Source: Nitrosopumilales archaeon UBA218
GTDB lineage: Archaea > Thermoproteota > Nitrososphaeria > Nitrososphaerales > Nitrosopumilaceae
Direction: 5' to 3'
Assembly: GCA_002499525.1 (NCBI GenBank)
Contig: DAMC01000051.1
Location: 1-6,457, forward strand
DNA length: 6,457 nt
Part shown: positions 1 through 5,468 of the stretch, piece after piece
Numbering within the stretch: the stretch's first letter is position 1
How the letters are laid out: every line of letters starts with the position of its first letter
Program-made: the position numbers and the translations under genes
The notes under the pieces: model-generated
The model's database searches: none
The model's input: the letters and a program-made list of their open reading frames with translations, nothing else
Told to the model about the DNA's origin: nothing

Positions 1-234
1 GTTTATACCAAAAAAGGCAAGATGGTGGAAATCGAACAAGAGATCGCAAGTCTTGAGAATGTTTGTGCAGTTTATGACGTAACTGGTGAGTCAGATACAG
101 TAATTGTTGCAAAATTCAAGAATCGTGACGATCTTAGCAAGTTCATCAAGACACTATCTTCCAAGCCAAACGTTGACAAGACAATAACAAATGTAGTGCT
201 AAATACGGTTAAGGAAGATTTCAGACTAGTTTAG
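1..234 (+). CDS. Lrp/AsnC-type regulator, C-terminal ligand-binding (RAM) domain; 5' partial
   Basis: The reading frame is open from the first base to TAG at 232-234 and gives 77 residues, so the gene probably begins outside the window; the ATG at 22 is likely internal. The visible part has the beta-alpha-beta-beta-alpha-beta layout of the Lrp/AsnC effector domain: a first helix (around VEIEQEIASL), a strand (VCAVYDVTG), the GESD turn matching the family's G-x-x-D, a strand (TVIVAKF), a second helix (DDLSKFIKTL) and a final strand (TITNVVL). In the family this domain makes dimers or octamers and binds amino acids or related effectors, while an N-terminal helix-turn-helix binds DNA. Whether that helix-turn-helix exists here cannot be seen. 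A stand-alone RAM protein is possible but less likely, since the frame continues upstream of the first ATG. Confidence 0.8.
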   Translation, partial: VYTKKGKMVEIEQEIASLENVCAVYDVTGESDTVIVAKFKNRDDLSKFIKTLSSKPNVDKTITNVVLNTVKEDFRLV

Positions 235-240
235 GCAATC

Positions 241-250
241 TTAATAAAAT
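241..250 (+). promoter_or_regulatory. TATA-like promoter element of the J-domain gene
   Basis: TTAATAAAAT is centred about 27 bp before the ATG at 273. This is the spacing expected for an archaeal TATA box driving a leaderless transcript. It supports ATG 273 over the upstream in-frame TTG at 252, which would lie almost on top of the element. Confidence 0.55.
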
Positions 251-272
251 TTTGAATACGATTAAAAGCAGA

Positions 273-851
273 ATGAGTCAATTGGGCATTTTCATCGTGT
301 TGTTGATTCTGATTCCAGCTACAACATTTGGACAACAGGCTATTATTGAAAAACAAAGAGGGTCTGATGAAATCTCTGAATATTACAACCCAGAGGACGT
401 CAAGCTGGCTATGACAATTTTAGCTGTAATAGTAGTGATTTTGTTTTTGTATCTAGCCAGAGATACCATACTTCGCAGAAAGACAGAATATGAAAAAAAA
501 GAATACGAGTCAAAGAAGAATCGAGATTTTGAAAAATATCATTCAGAGTGGACCAGTTATGATGAGGACTTTTTTGGTCAAAAAAAATCCAAAGAAGCGC
601 AAGAATTTCGTAAAATGATGCAGGACTCGAATTTACCCAACTATTATGCAACGCTAGGCGTCAATACAGATGCCACATATGAGCAAATTAAGGCAAAATA
701 CAGACAGCTTGTCAAAGAGTATCACCCAGACAGAACCAAAGATGAGAAAAGTGCAGAGATATTTTCCGAAATCACCAAGGCTTACGAAGTTTTATCAGAT
801 GAGGAGACAAGAAAAGATTATGACAAATATTACAAAGCATCATTTGGTTGA
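273..851 (+). CDS. Membrane-anchored J-domain (DnaJ-like) protein
   Basis: The 192-residue protein starts at ATG 273; an in-frame TTG at 252 would add seven residues. Residues 4-20 form a hydrophobic N-terminal segment, probably a signal peptide or first anchor. A short polar stretch follows, then a clear transmembrane helix at about 43-62 ending in positively charged residues (RRK). A charged, probably helical linker runs from 68 to 118, and a C-terminal J domain covers about 122-192. The J domain keeps the HPD motif (151-153) between helices II and III, needed to stimulate Hsp70 ATPase. Unlike full DnaJ it has no Gly/Phe region, zinc-finger or substrate-binding domains, and the J domain is C-terminal. 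By the positive-inside rule the J domain faces the cytoplasm, so the protein probably recruits DnaK to the membrane, for example for translocation or membrane-protein quality control (inference). The 3' end overlaps the convergent gene by 12 bp. Confidence 0.88.
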   Translation: MSQLGIFIVLLILIPATTFGQQAIIEKQRGSDEISEYYNPEDVKLAMTILAVIVVILFLYLARDTILRRKTEYEKKEYESKKNRDFEKYHSEWTSYDEDFFGQKKSKEAQEFRKMMQDSNLPNYYATLGVNTDATYEQIKAKYRQLVKEYHPDRTKDEKSAEIFSEITKAYEVLSDEETRKDYDKYYKASFG

Positions 852-1217
852 TGCTTCAATAATAGTTAGGTTCAGCTCAAAGCCAGTGCTTTTTTGAACA
901 TAGTTTGTCAAGTTTGCAAAAACAAGTGCCGGAAAATTATGTGTAACTAGATTTATTTTTGCAAATTCTGAATTTGGTCCGAGCATAAGACCAGGCAAAA
1001 TCGATGAGAGTGATTTGTCTTGTACTACAACTTTGGCTTTGAACGCCTTTGTATCAGAAAAATAAACACCCCCTCTAGTAGTGGGCTTGTTTACTGGTAC
1101 TTCGGAATAATTTAGCTCAGAAGACATTACATGAAAATTCCTATTTTGAATAATTAGCTCATCTATCTTGATTTTGTTTGATATTATTTGTTCTAGTAAT
1201 TTGTTATCTATACTCAA
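840..1217 (-). CDS. Conserved-looking hypothetical protein, 125 aa
   Basis: I do not recognise a family. The start is TTG at 1217-1215: an in-frame stop lies four codons upstream, and an AT-rich TATA-like element about 27 bp upstream fits a leaderless transcript. The next ATG, at residue 31, is an alternative. There is no signal peptide or transmembrane helix. Residues 1-25 look helical; the rest looks like alternating beta strands, with a TTRGGVYFSD segment (46-55), a strand FKAKVVVQD (59-67), a loop rich in G, P and S, and two further strands near the C-terminus. It reads as a small soluble alpha/beta protein. Its stop lies inside the end of the J-domain gene, a 12 bp tail-to-tail overlap. 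A long open frame with a positioned promoter argues that it is real, despite overlapping coding sequence. Confidence 0.7.
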   Translation of the reverse strand: MSIDNKLLEQIISNKIKIDELIIQNRNFHVMSSELNYSEVPVNKPTTRGGVYFSDTKAFKAKVVVQDKSLSSILPGLMLGPNSEFAKINLVTHNFPALVFANLTNYVQKSTGFELNLTIIEASTK

Positions 1218-1237
1218 TGACAGTAATCAGATGGAAA

Positions 1238-1251
1238 GAGTATTGAATCTT
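1238..1251 (-). promoter_or_regulatory. TATA-like promoter element of the 125-aa minus-strand gene
   Basis: On the minus strand this reads AATAAAAAATAAAG, centred about 27 bp before the TTG start at 1217. The spacing fits archaeal leaderless initiation and is the main support for the TTG start. Confidence 0.5.
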
Positions 1252-1527
1252 TATTTTTTATTAATAATTAGAAGTGTAGAAAAATCAAAGTTCCACCGAG
1301 TTTACTAATTTCGATGTCTTTTATCCATATTTTTGAGGTTTGATAAGCAACCATATCTTGGTGTTGATTCCTCACGATACGCCACTGACAAGTTTTTCGA
1401 TCAGCTCAACTCCATAAGATTCCGATGCGACTTGGTTTTTTCAGTTATCAAAAAATCCAATTTATTAAAAAAATTACAAGTTTTGTTGTGATTTTTTCAA
1501 TTTACTTAGCTACAGATTTAAAACTGC
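1252..1527. other. Gene-poor stretch with no confident gene
   Basis: No tRNA-like cloverleaf, B-box or convincing RNA structure is visible. Two short frames read somewhat like protein but neither is convincing. One is a plus-strand frame from TTG 1333 to TGA 1489-1491 (52 residues), with TTTACTAA about 29 bp upstream. The other is a minus-strand frame that is open only from about 1440 to a TGA at 1372-1370 and has no start codon. The right part (1441-1523) is very AT-rich and probably holds the promoter of the HD gene. Confidence 0.5.
1501..1523 (+). promoter_or_regulatory. Candidate promoter region of the HD-domain gene
   Basis: Two TATA-like elements compete. TTTACTTA (1501-1508) lies about 24 bp before ATG 1528. 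ATTTAAAA (1516-1523) lies about 26 bp before the in-frame ATG 1546. The second is the better box and would move the start to residue 7. A further AT-rich run (TTTATTAAAAAAAT, about 1460-1473) could give a leadered transcript. Confidence 0.4.
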
Positions 1528-2871
1528 ATGACCTACCTAGAGACTATGCAAATGTTTGCCAGTCCGCAAGGCTTGCGCGGGGAGATCATCAATTTGGCAG
1601 CAACTTGTGGATTGGACAGACCGTGTTTTACAAAAATGCTAGATTACACAATAAAGTTGTTTGAAACACAGGGATTAGGCAAAGAATACTATGGATACCA
1701 CAACATCACTCATGAGCTCGAAGTCACTTATGTTACCCTGATTGTCCTCAAATGGAAAAGTATAGTCAACAGCATCAAAGAGGATGATTTCAAGTATCTT
1801 TATGCCGCTGCACTTTTTCACGACTTTGATCCTCAAAAAAGTGTCGATAAACCTCACGAAGATAACGTCATCAAATTTTTAACGAGTGATACAAGTTTGG
1901 GGCAGCTCTTCAAGGATGCCAATCTTGACATCAACATCATCATGGTTTTGATTTTACGTACCACATATCCTTGGAGAGGAGAACTCAAAGAGCATGCAGA
2001 GGAGCAAATTGCAAAATGTTTTGATTCCAGTCCCATTACAAAGGACAGTCCAGAGATGCGCGATTATTACATGCGACTTGGCTGGCTATTATCAGTAATC
2101 GACAGAGTTGGAGGATATTCACTAGGTGATTTTGCAAAAGCAATGGACATGGCAAAGAAAAATGCACATGCACTTGCATGGCATCCTTCATTTATTGTCA
2201 AGCGTTCAGTTGCATATTTTGAGGATCTGCTCAACATAGAGTCCGAGATGTGTGAAACGGTTTTACATGCATTACCTAAAGATATGAGAAAAAACTTTAT
2301 GGACGCAGTTACAGGATTTTTGAATCTACGACAACAAGAAATTAAAATCCATTCAGATTACCTATATGAAAATTTGAGACTAGTGCCAAAAATCGAGGCT
2401 ATGCGTTCAAGACTCGATAAAGATTTCCAAGCAGGTCTTTTTGAAATATACAATGAACTTCCGACTCCTCTTCAGATAAATCGAGAGAATTTTATCAAGA
2501 CAGTCGAAGATACAAAGACAATTCTGAATACTTTGCGCGTAGGTAGTTCTGATGGGCCAATTATTGGTTATTCCAAGGGAGGACCGCTAGAGAACTATGT
2601 CCTGAGATCTGAAATTATTGATGGAAACTATGGCAAGCACAATACCGTATTTTTAGAACCTATTGCATTAAAGATGGGCTATTGGGGGCTGCGAGGTGGA
2701 AGTGAGATGAGGCACTTGTTTACTATGCAGGCACATTCAATGAACTACAAGTACCTGACTAGTTTTGCCCTCAGAGACGTAATTCAAAAAAGAATAGATG
2801 CACAAGAAAAGGCAGAGTTTGTTACCAAGTTTGACCCTGAGCGCTGGGACTATTACAGAATAGAGCTCTAG
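1528..2871 (+). CDS. HD-superfamily metal-dependent phosphohydrolase-like protein, 447 aa
   Basis: The soluble protein has an N-terminal all-helical HD-type domain at about 35-235. Residues 57-62 read YHNITH, giving H58 and H62. A HD pair follows (H98-D99, in AALFHDFD), and a later Asp sits in VIDRVGG (D192). Together these give the H...HD...D metal ligands of the HD superfamily, whose members hydrolyse phosphomono- or diester bonds of nucleotides. The Y-H-N-x-x-H motif and the 36-residue gap to the HD pair resemble class I cyclic-nucleotide phosphodiesterases. Small bacterial HD hydrolases with YHxxxH and HD...DNE patterns are also similar (HEDN at 110-113 here), so the substrate is open. 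The C-terminal half (about 240-447) is unrecognised; it has conserved-looking GGPLENYVLR (351-360), GYWGLRGGSEMRHLF (384-398) and an ERWDYYRIEL tail. ATG 1528 is the longest start; ATG 1546 fits the better TATA-like element. It seems monocistronic. Confidence 0.75.
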   Translation: MTYLETMQMFASPQGLRGEIINLAATCGLDRPCFTKMLDYTIKLFETQGLGKEYYGYHNITHELEVTYVTLIVLKWKSIVNSIKEDDFKYLYAAALFHDFDPQKSVDKPHEDNVIKFLTSDTSLGQLFKDANLDINIIMVLILRTTYPWRGELKEHAEEQIAKCFDSSPITKDSPEMRDYYMRLGWLLSVIDRVGGYSLGDFAKAMDMAKKNAHALAWHPSFIVKRSVAYFEDLLNIESEMCETVLHALPKDMRKNFMDAVTGFLNLRQQEIKIHSDYLYENLRLVPKIEAMRSRLDKDFQAGLFEIYNELPTPLQINRENFIKTVEDTKTILNTLRVGSSDGPIIGYSKGGPLENYVLRSEIIDGNYGKHNTVFLEPIALKMGYWGLRGGSEMRHLFTMQAHSMNYKYLTSFALRDVIQKRIDAQEKAEFVTKFDPERWDYYRIEL

Positions 2872-2883
2872 TTCGCGTAACTC

Positions 2884-2892
2884 TTTAGTATT
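2884..2892 (+). promoter_or_regulatory. TATA-like element deciding the start of the secreted-protein gene
   Basis: TTTAGTATT is centred about 25 bp before GTG 2913, the leaderless spacing seen elsewhere in the window. For the alternative TTG at 2901 the distance would be only about 13 bp. Confidence 0.4.
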
Positions 2893-2912
2893 GCGAATTT
2901 TTGTATGGTTTC

Positions 2913-3335
2913 GTGTTACGACTCCTTGCTGTTTTTGTAATTCTAGTTCTAGTCATTTCACAAAATTCAGCGTTTGCTGCTGACGGAACACAACGAGCCG
3001 AGATCAAAAATCCTCGCCTACTCAATTCGTTTGGTGATGTAATGTCCCTGAATATCAACGCCGGTCAGCAGGTCCAGATTTCTGCAGATGTACTAAACCA
3101 ACAGACCACTAAACAAAACTTTGTCTTTATTGTCCAAGTGCTCGACAATGACGGCATTGAGCAAAGAATCACGTGGTTTTCTGCTTCACTAAACCCACAG
3201 CAATCATTATCACCAGCACTATCTTGGAATCCCAAAATTCCAGGCACATATACTGCAGAAATTTATGTTTGGGATTCCATCAAGGATGCAAATGCGTTGG
3301 CAAAGCCAATCATTCTAAAAATCATAGTCAGTTGA
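2913..3335 (+). CDS. Small secreted beta-sandwich-like protein of unknown function
   Basis: Started at GTG 2913 the protein has 140 residues; a TTG at 2901 would add four. An N-terminal hydrophobic stretch of about 15 residues ends in NSAFA before ADG, a typical signal-peptidase site (after residue 22), so the mature protein of about 118 residues is probably exported. It is rich in strands: SLNINAGQQVQISADV, NFVFIVQVLD, ITWFSASL, then a PGTYTAEIYVWD motif near the end and a final IILKIIV strand. The pattern of strand, PG-T-Y-x-A-x-I-Y-V-W-D and strand resembles the Ig-like or CARDB-like single domains in archaeal surface proteins. No C-terminal sorting signal or second membrane helix is seen, so it is either free outside the cell or bound to a partner. 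It begins 41 bp after the HD gene and ends 35 bp before the MFS gene, which has its own TATA-like box. Confidence 0.72.
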   Translation: MLRLLAVFVILVLVISQNSAFAADGTQRAEIKNPRLLNSFGDVMSLNINAGQQVQISADVLNQQTTKQNFVFIVQVLDNDGIEQRITWFSASLNPQQSLSPALSWNPKIPGTYTAEIYVWDSIKDANALAKPIILKIIVS

Positions 3336-3341
3336 TTTTAC

Positions 3342-3351
3342 AATAAATATA
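3342..3351 (+). promoter_or_regulatory. TATA box of the MFS transporter gene
   Basis: AATAAATATA is centred about 24 bp before ATG 3371, with no Shine-Dalgarno sequence in the interval. This is the clearest TATA box in the window and implies a leaderless transcript independent of the upstream secreted-protein gene. Confidence 0.65.
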
Positions 3352-3370
3352 CCTGAAATTTACAAATTTT

Positions 3371-4648
3371 ATGAGCCTCACAAGTGGCCAGAAAAAAATT
3401 GCAGTAGGTTCGTTTCTTGGTTGGTCATTAGATGGGTATGACATTGTTTTGATGTTGTTAGTAATTCCGTCAATTTCCCAACTGTTTTTCCCATCAAGCA
3501 ATCCAGCATTTAGCATAATTGCAACATTTGCTTCCTATACAGTTACTTTGATCATGAGACCTCTAGGTTCAGTCATCTTCGGAATCTATGGTGACAAGTT
3601 TGGTAGAAAAAAATCAATGATAATTACAATTCTCGGATTTTCCATTGCGACATTTTCAGTCGGATTGCTTCCAACTTATGCAATGTTTGGTGTTCTTGCA
3701 CCGGTGTTGCTTATTCTAGTCCGACTAGTACAAGGAATTTTTGCAGGCGGTGAATGGGGCAGTGGCGCAGTGTTAACTATTGAAAGCATACAAAAACAAA
3801 AACGAGGATTGCTGTCAGGATTTTTACAGAGTGGTTTTTCGTTCGGGTTTTTGCTTGCGGCCATCGCATTTCAAATAATAACAATACTATACCAAGGAAA
3901 AGCATTCGAAGAGATCGGTTGGAGGGTGTTGTTCTTTACCGGAATAATTCCAGGAATTATTGCATTATTTGTAAGATTCAGCATGAAAGAGTCGCCTCTT
4001 TGGCTTCAGGAAAATAATAAAAAAGTCATCCAGCGAGCCCACCTTCGAAAAATCGTACTAGGAGTCCACAAAAAAGAGTTCATTTTGTGTGCTGCCATAA
4101 TGACCGGACTGGTATACATGTATCATGGTTCCATTAGTGTAATGCCTACATTTTTGCAACAATTCGTCCAGATAGGTAAGGGAGAAATCGCAAACCTGAT
4201 GATCTATGCCACCACATCATCATGGCTGGGCATGATTTTCACTGGTGTCTTGTCACAAAAAATCGGCAGAAAAAAAGCAATCATTGTATTTTGTGCAGCA
4301 TCAGTTCTAGCTTCAATCCCATTGGGTTTGATAATTTTTCAAAATAATCATTTTGTCATTCCAATCATGATCGCATTTGCATTTATCATCTCAACTGCAT
4401 CAGGTCCAATTCCCGCGTTTTTTTCCGAGAGATTTCCAACTGCTTTGCGAAATAGCGCCGCGGGATTTTCATACAATGCCGGACTTATCTTTGGTTCATG
4501 GTCCCCCATCATTGCAGTTTATCTGATGACCGTTGTACCAAGAGAGATGACACCCATTGCACTTGGTGCAAACATCATAATTGGCGCCATCATAGTCATA
4601 ATTCCCACCATTTTGAGCAAAGAAACCAAGGAAATAGAGCTAAATTAG
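3371..4648 (+). CDS. MFS transporter, organic-solute:H+ symporter-like
   Basis: The 425-residue integral membrane protein has about twelve hydrophobic segments (roughly 12-34, 46-66, 84-103, 107-124, 150-173, 185-203, 236-252, 273-293, 301-320, 328-346, 365-385, 396-414) and a polar central loop near 204-232. MFS motif A appears after helix 2 as GDKFGRKK (74-81) and, degenerate, after helix 8 as SQKIGRKK (295-302), the pseudo-repeat of the two halves. Helix 1 carries GWSLDGYD (17-24), helix 4 RLVQGIFAGGEWG (118-130), and FFSERFPTALR with GFSYNAG follows at 350-371. These are typical of the metabolite/sialate/aromatic-acid:H+ symporter families, which import carboxylates, amino-acid derivatives or sugars acids by proton symport. 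The substrate cannot be read from sequence. Length and motifs are complete, with no sign of decay. It has its own TATA box and no adjacent catabolic gene that would hint at the solute. Confidence 0.9.
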   Translation: MSLTSGQKKIAVGSFLGWSLDGYDIVLMLLVIPSISQLFFPSSNPAFSIIATFASYTVTLIMRPLGSVIFGIYGDKFGRKKSMIITILGFSIATFSVGLLPTYAMFGVLAPVLLILVRLVQGIFAGGEWGSGAVLTIESIQKQKRGLLSGFLQSGFSFGFLLAAIAFQIITILYQGKAFEEIGWRVLFFTGIIPGIIALFVRFSMKESPLWLQENNKKVIQRAHLRKIVLGVHKKEFILCAAIMTGLVYMYHGSISVMPTFLQQFVQIGKGEIANLMIYATTSSWLGMIFTGVLSQKIGRKKAIIVFCAASVLASIPLGLIIFQNNHFVIPIMIAFAFIISTASGPIPAFFSERFPTALRNSAAGFSYNAGLIFGSWSPIIAVYLMTVVPREMTPIALGANIIIGAIIVIIPTILSKETKEIELN

Positions 4649-4700
4649 GCGAAATTTTCTGAAAAAACTAATAAAATTCAGATCCACGCTCGACAATTCT

Positions 4701-4732
4701 GTTAAATAATTTTTACAGGATTCCGCTAATAG
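4701..4732 (+). promoter_or_regulatory. Candidate promoter region of the small zinc-ribbon gene
   Basis: GTTAAATAATTT (4701-4712) is the strongest TATA-like element and would place the transcript start about 25 nt before ATG 4757. The weaker GCTAATAG (4725-4732) sits about 28 bp before the ATG and would give a leaderless message. A perfect 10-bp palindrome, GAAGATCTTC (4732-4741), lies between them and the gene and could be an operator; this is speculative. Confidence 0.4.
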
Positions 4733-4756
4733 AAGATCTTCGCTATACCAAACATC

Positions 4757-4897
4757 ATGATAGGCTATTGCGTAAAATGCAGAGCAAAACGAGAAATGTC
4801 AGGCATCAAGCCAGTTACAATGAAAAACGGCAAGCCGGCATCAAAAGGAACATGTCCTTCATGTTCAACAGCAATATTTAGAATCGGAAAGGCTTAA
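4757..4897 (+). CDS. 46-residue zinc-ribbon-like protein (DUF5679-like)
   Basis: The short frame runs from ATG 4757 to TAA 4895-4897 and is well below usual length cut-offs. The protein begins MIGYCVKCRAKREM, has a middle section with TMKNGKPASKGTCPSC, and ends FRIGKA. Two CxxC pairs (C5/C8 and C33/C36), 25 residues apart, are the expected four zinc ligands of a small zinc ribbon. Many Lys and Arg residues make it strongly basic. The GYCVKCR...M, TMKNG.PA..GTCP.C and FRIG pattern matches, from memory, the DUF5679 family of tiny archaeal and bacterial proteins; its function is unknown, though charge and fold suggest nucleic-acid or ribosome binding. It is flanked by an upstream AT-rich promoter and a downstream palindrome with T-runs, so it seems a separate transcript. 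Confidence 0.85.
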   Translation: MIGYCVKCRAKREMSGIKPVTMKNGKPASKGTCPSCSTAIFRIGKA

Positions 4898-4916
4898 GCC
4901 TTTTCTGAACTTTTTT
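4888..4916 (+). terminator. Palindrome plus T-runs ending the zinc-ribbon transcript
   Basis: AAAGGCTTAAGCCTTT (4888-4903) is a perfect 16-bp palindrome covering the last codons and the TAA stop. It can form a six-pair stem with a TTAA loop, and is followed by TTTT (4901-4904) and T6 (4911-4916). The T-runs fit archaeal termination. The gap to the convergent gene's stop is only 22 bp, so the hairpin, being symmetric, may serve both strands. Confidence 0.5.
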
Positions 4917-4919
4917 CAA

Positions 4920-5171
4920 TTAATAATTCCATTCTGGAGTAATTCCATTCCAAAGTGTTTTGAGAGGACTTGGGTCTTTACCGATTTCTTCAGTAATTCT
5001 GTTTTTTAGGGCAAAAAACATGTTTTCCAAAGCATCCAGTCCTCCGTCTGCATAAAGTTCCTTGCCAATTTCAGTGATTCTTTGCTTTTTAGAATTTGTC
5101 TCAGGAGAGTCAGGATTTGTCAGGCATAACGTCAGCAGATCAATTAGTTCTTCTTCAAGCATAAAGTCCAT
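4920..5171 (-). CDS. Small acidic helical protein, conserved-looking hypothetical
   Basis: Started at ATG 5171 the protein has 83 residues; ATG 5186 would add five, and a third in-frame ATG is at 5162. The choice of 5171 rests on a TATA-like GCTATATC centred 25 bp upstream, which would lie only about 10 bp from 5186. The protein is acidic and soluble, mostly helical: a first helix around EEELIDLLTLCLTN, a loop (PDSPETNSKK), a helix ITEIGKELYADGG, a longer helix ALENMFFALKNRITEEIG, and a C-terminal GKDPSPLKTLWNGITPEWNY segment that looks conserved. I do not recognise a characterised family; it has the look of a lineage-restricted protein of ammonia-oxidising archaea (recollection, not searched). 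It converges on the zinc-ribbon gene, and is separated from the RHH operon upstream by about 120 bp. Confidence 0.72.
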   Translation of the reverse strand: MDFMLEEELIDLLTLCLTNPDSPETNSKKQRITEIGKELYADGGLDALENMFFALKNRITEEIGKDPSPLKTLWNGITPEWNY

Positions 5172-5192
5172 GACAAATACTGCCATACCTCA

Positions 5193-5200
5193 GATATAGC
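5193..5200 (-). promoter_or_regulatory. TATA-like element of the 83-aa minus-strand gene
   Basis: On the minus strand this reads GCTATATC. It is centred 25 bp before ATG 5171, the same spacing as at the MFS and RHH genes, and decides the start between 5186 and 5171. Confidence 0.5.
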
Positions 5201-5282
5201 GATTTTGATTGTTTTTCTAAAAAATTTTGTTTGATTTCCAATCCACAAACTAATGAAATTTGCACAAAATATCCCAGTATTT

Positions 5283-5291
5283 GAAAAAAAA
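5283..5291 (-). terminator. Oligo-T terminator of the RHH operon
   Basis: On the minus strand eight T residues follow directly after the TAA stop of the 58-residue gene. A U-run without a required hairpin is the usual archaeal termination signal. It separates this operon from the next minus-strand gene. Confidence 0.55.
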
Positions 5292-5468
5292 TTAGAAATT
5301 ATCCAATCTCTTTTGCTTTCTTGATTCTTCATGTAATTTTTCATATGCATCCTCTATCAAATCATCTATTCCCTGATACCTCAGTAACTGATCATAGATT
5401 TTCCTAGATAGCATCGGATCAGTATTCTTGAATTGCTCCAAGATATGACGTGCGTCTTTAGGCTTCAT
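5292..5468 (-). CDS. 58-residue helical protein, second gene of an RHH operon
   Basis: The gene runs from ATG 5468-5466 to TAA 5294-5292, below the usual length cut-off. Its start overlaps the stop of the upstream gene in the four-base ATGA arrangement, typical of translational coupling, which is strong support that it is real. The protein is soluble, rich in charged residues in near balance (12 acidic, 12 Lys/Arg), and almost entirely helical in appearance: KDARHILEQFKN, then PMLSRKIYDQLLRYQG, then a long helix IDDLIEDAYEKLHEESRKQK. I do not recognise a family. Being co-translated with a ribbon-helix-helix-like protein suggests a binding partner or co-regulator; a toxin role is not supported by any motif and its size is small for one. 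An oligo-T tract follows the stop. Confidence 0.72.
   Translation of the reverse strand: MKPKDARHILEQFKNTDPMLSRKIYDQLLRYQGIDDLIEDAYEKLHEESRKQKRLDNF

Noticed and set aside
670..897. 75-residue plus-strand frame inside the J-domain gene
   Set aside because: It is a shifted reading of the J domain, whose HPD motif and helices are clear in the main frame.
1252..1527. Possible tRNA or box C/D guide RNA
   Set aside because: No B-box, no cloverleaf-compatible stems and no paired RUGAUGA and CUGA boxes at suitable spacing were found on either strand.
1425..1664. 79-residue plus-strand frame beginning MRLGFFSYQ
   Set aside because: It overlaps the start of the HD gene in another frame, loses any plausible fold after the AT-rich stretch, and has no positioned promoter.
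5144..5350. 68-residue minus-strand frame beginning MHMKNYMKN
   Set aside because: It overlaps the 3' part of the 58-residue gene and the 5' part of the 83-residue gene in a different frame, reads through the terminator and promoter, and has unstructured composition.
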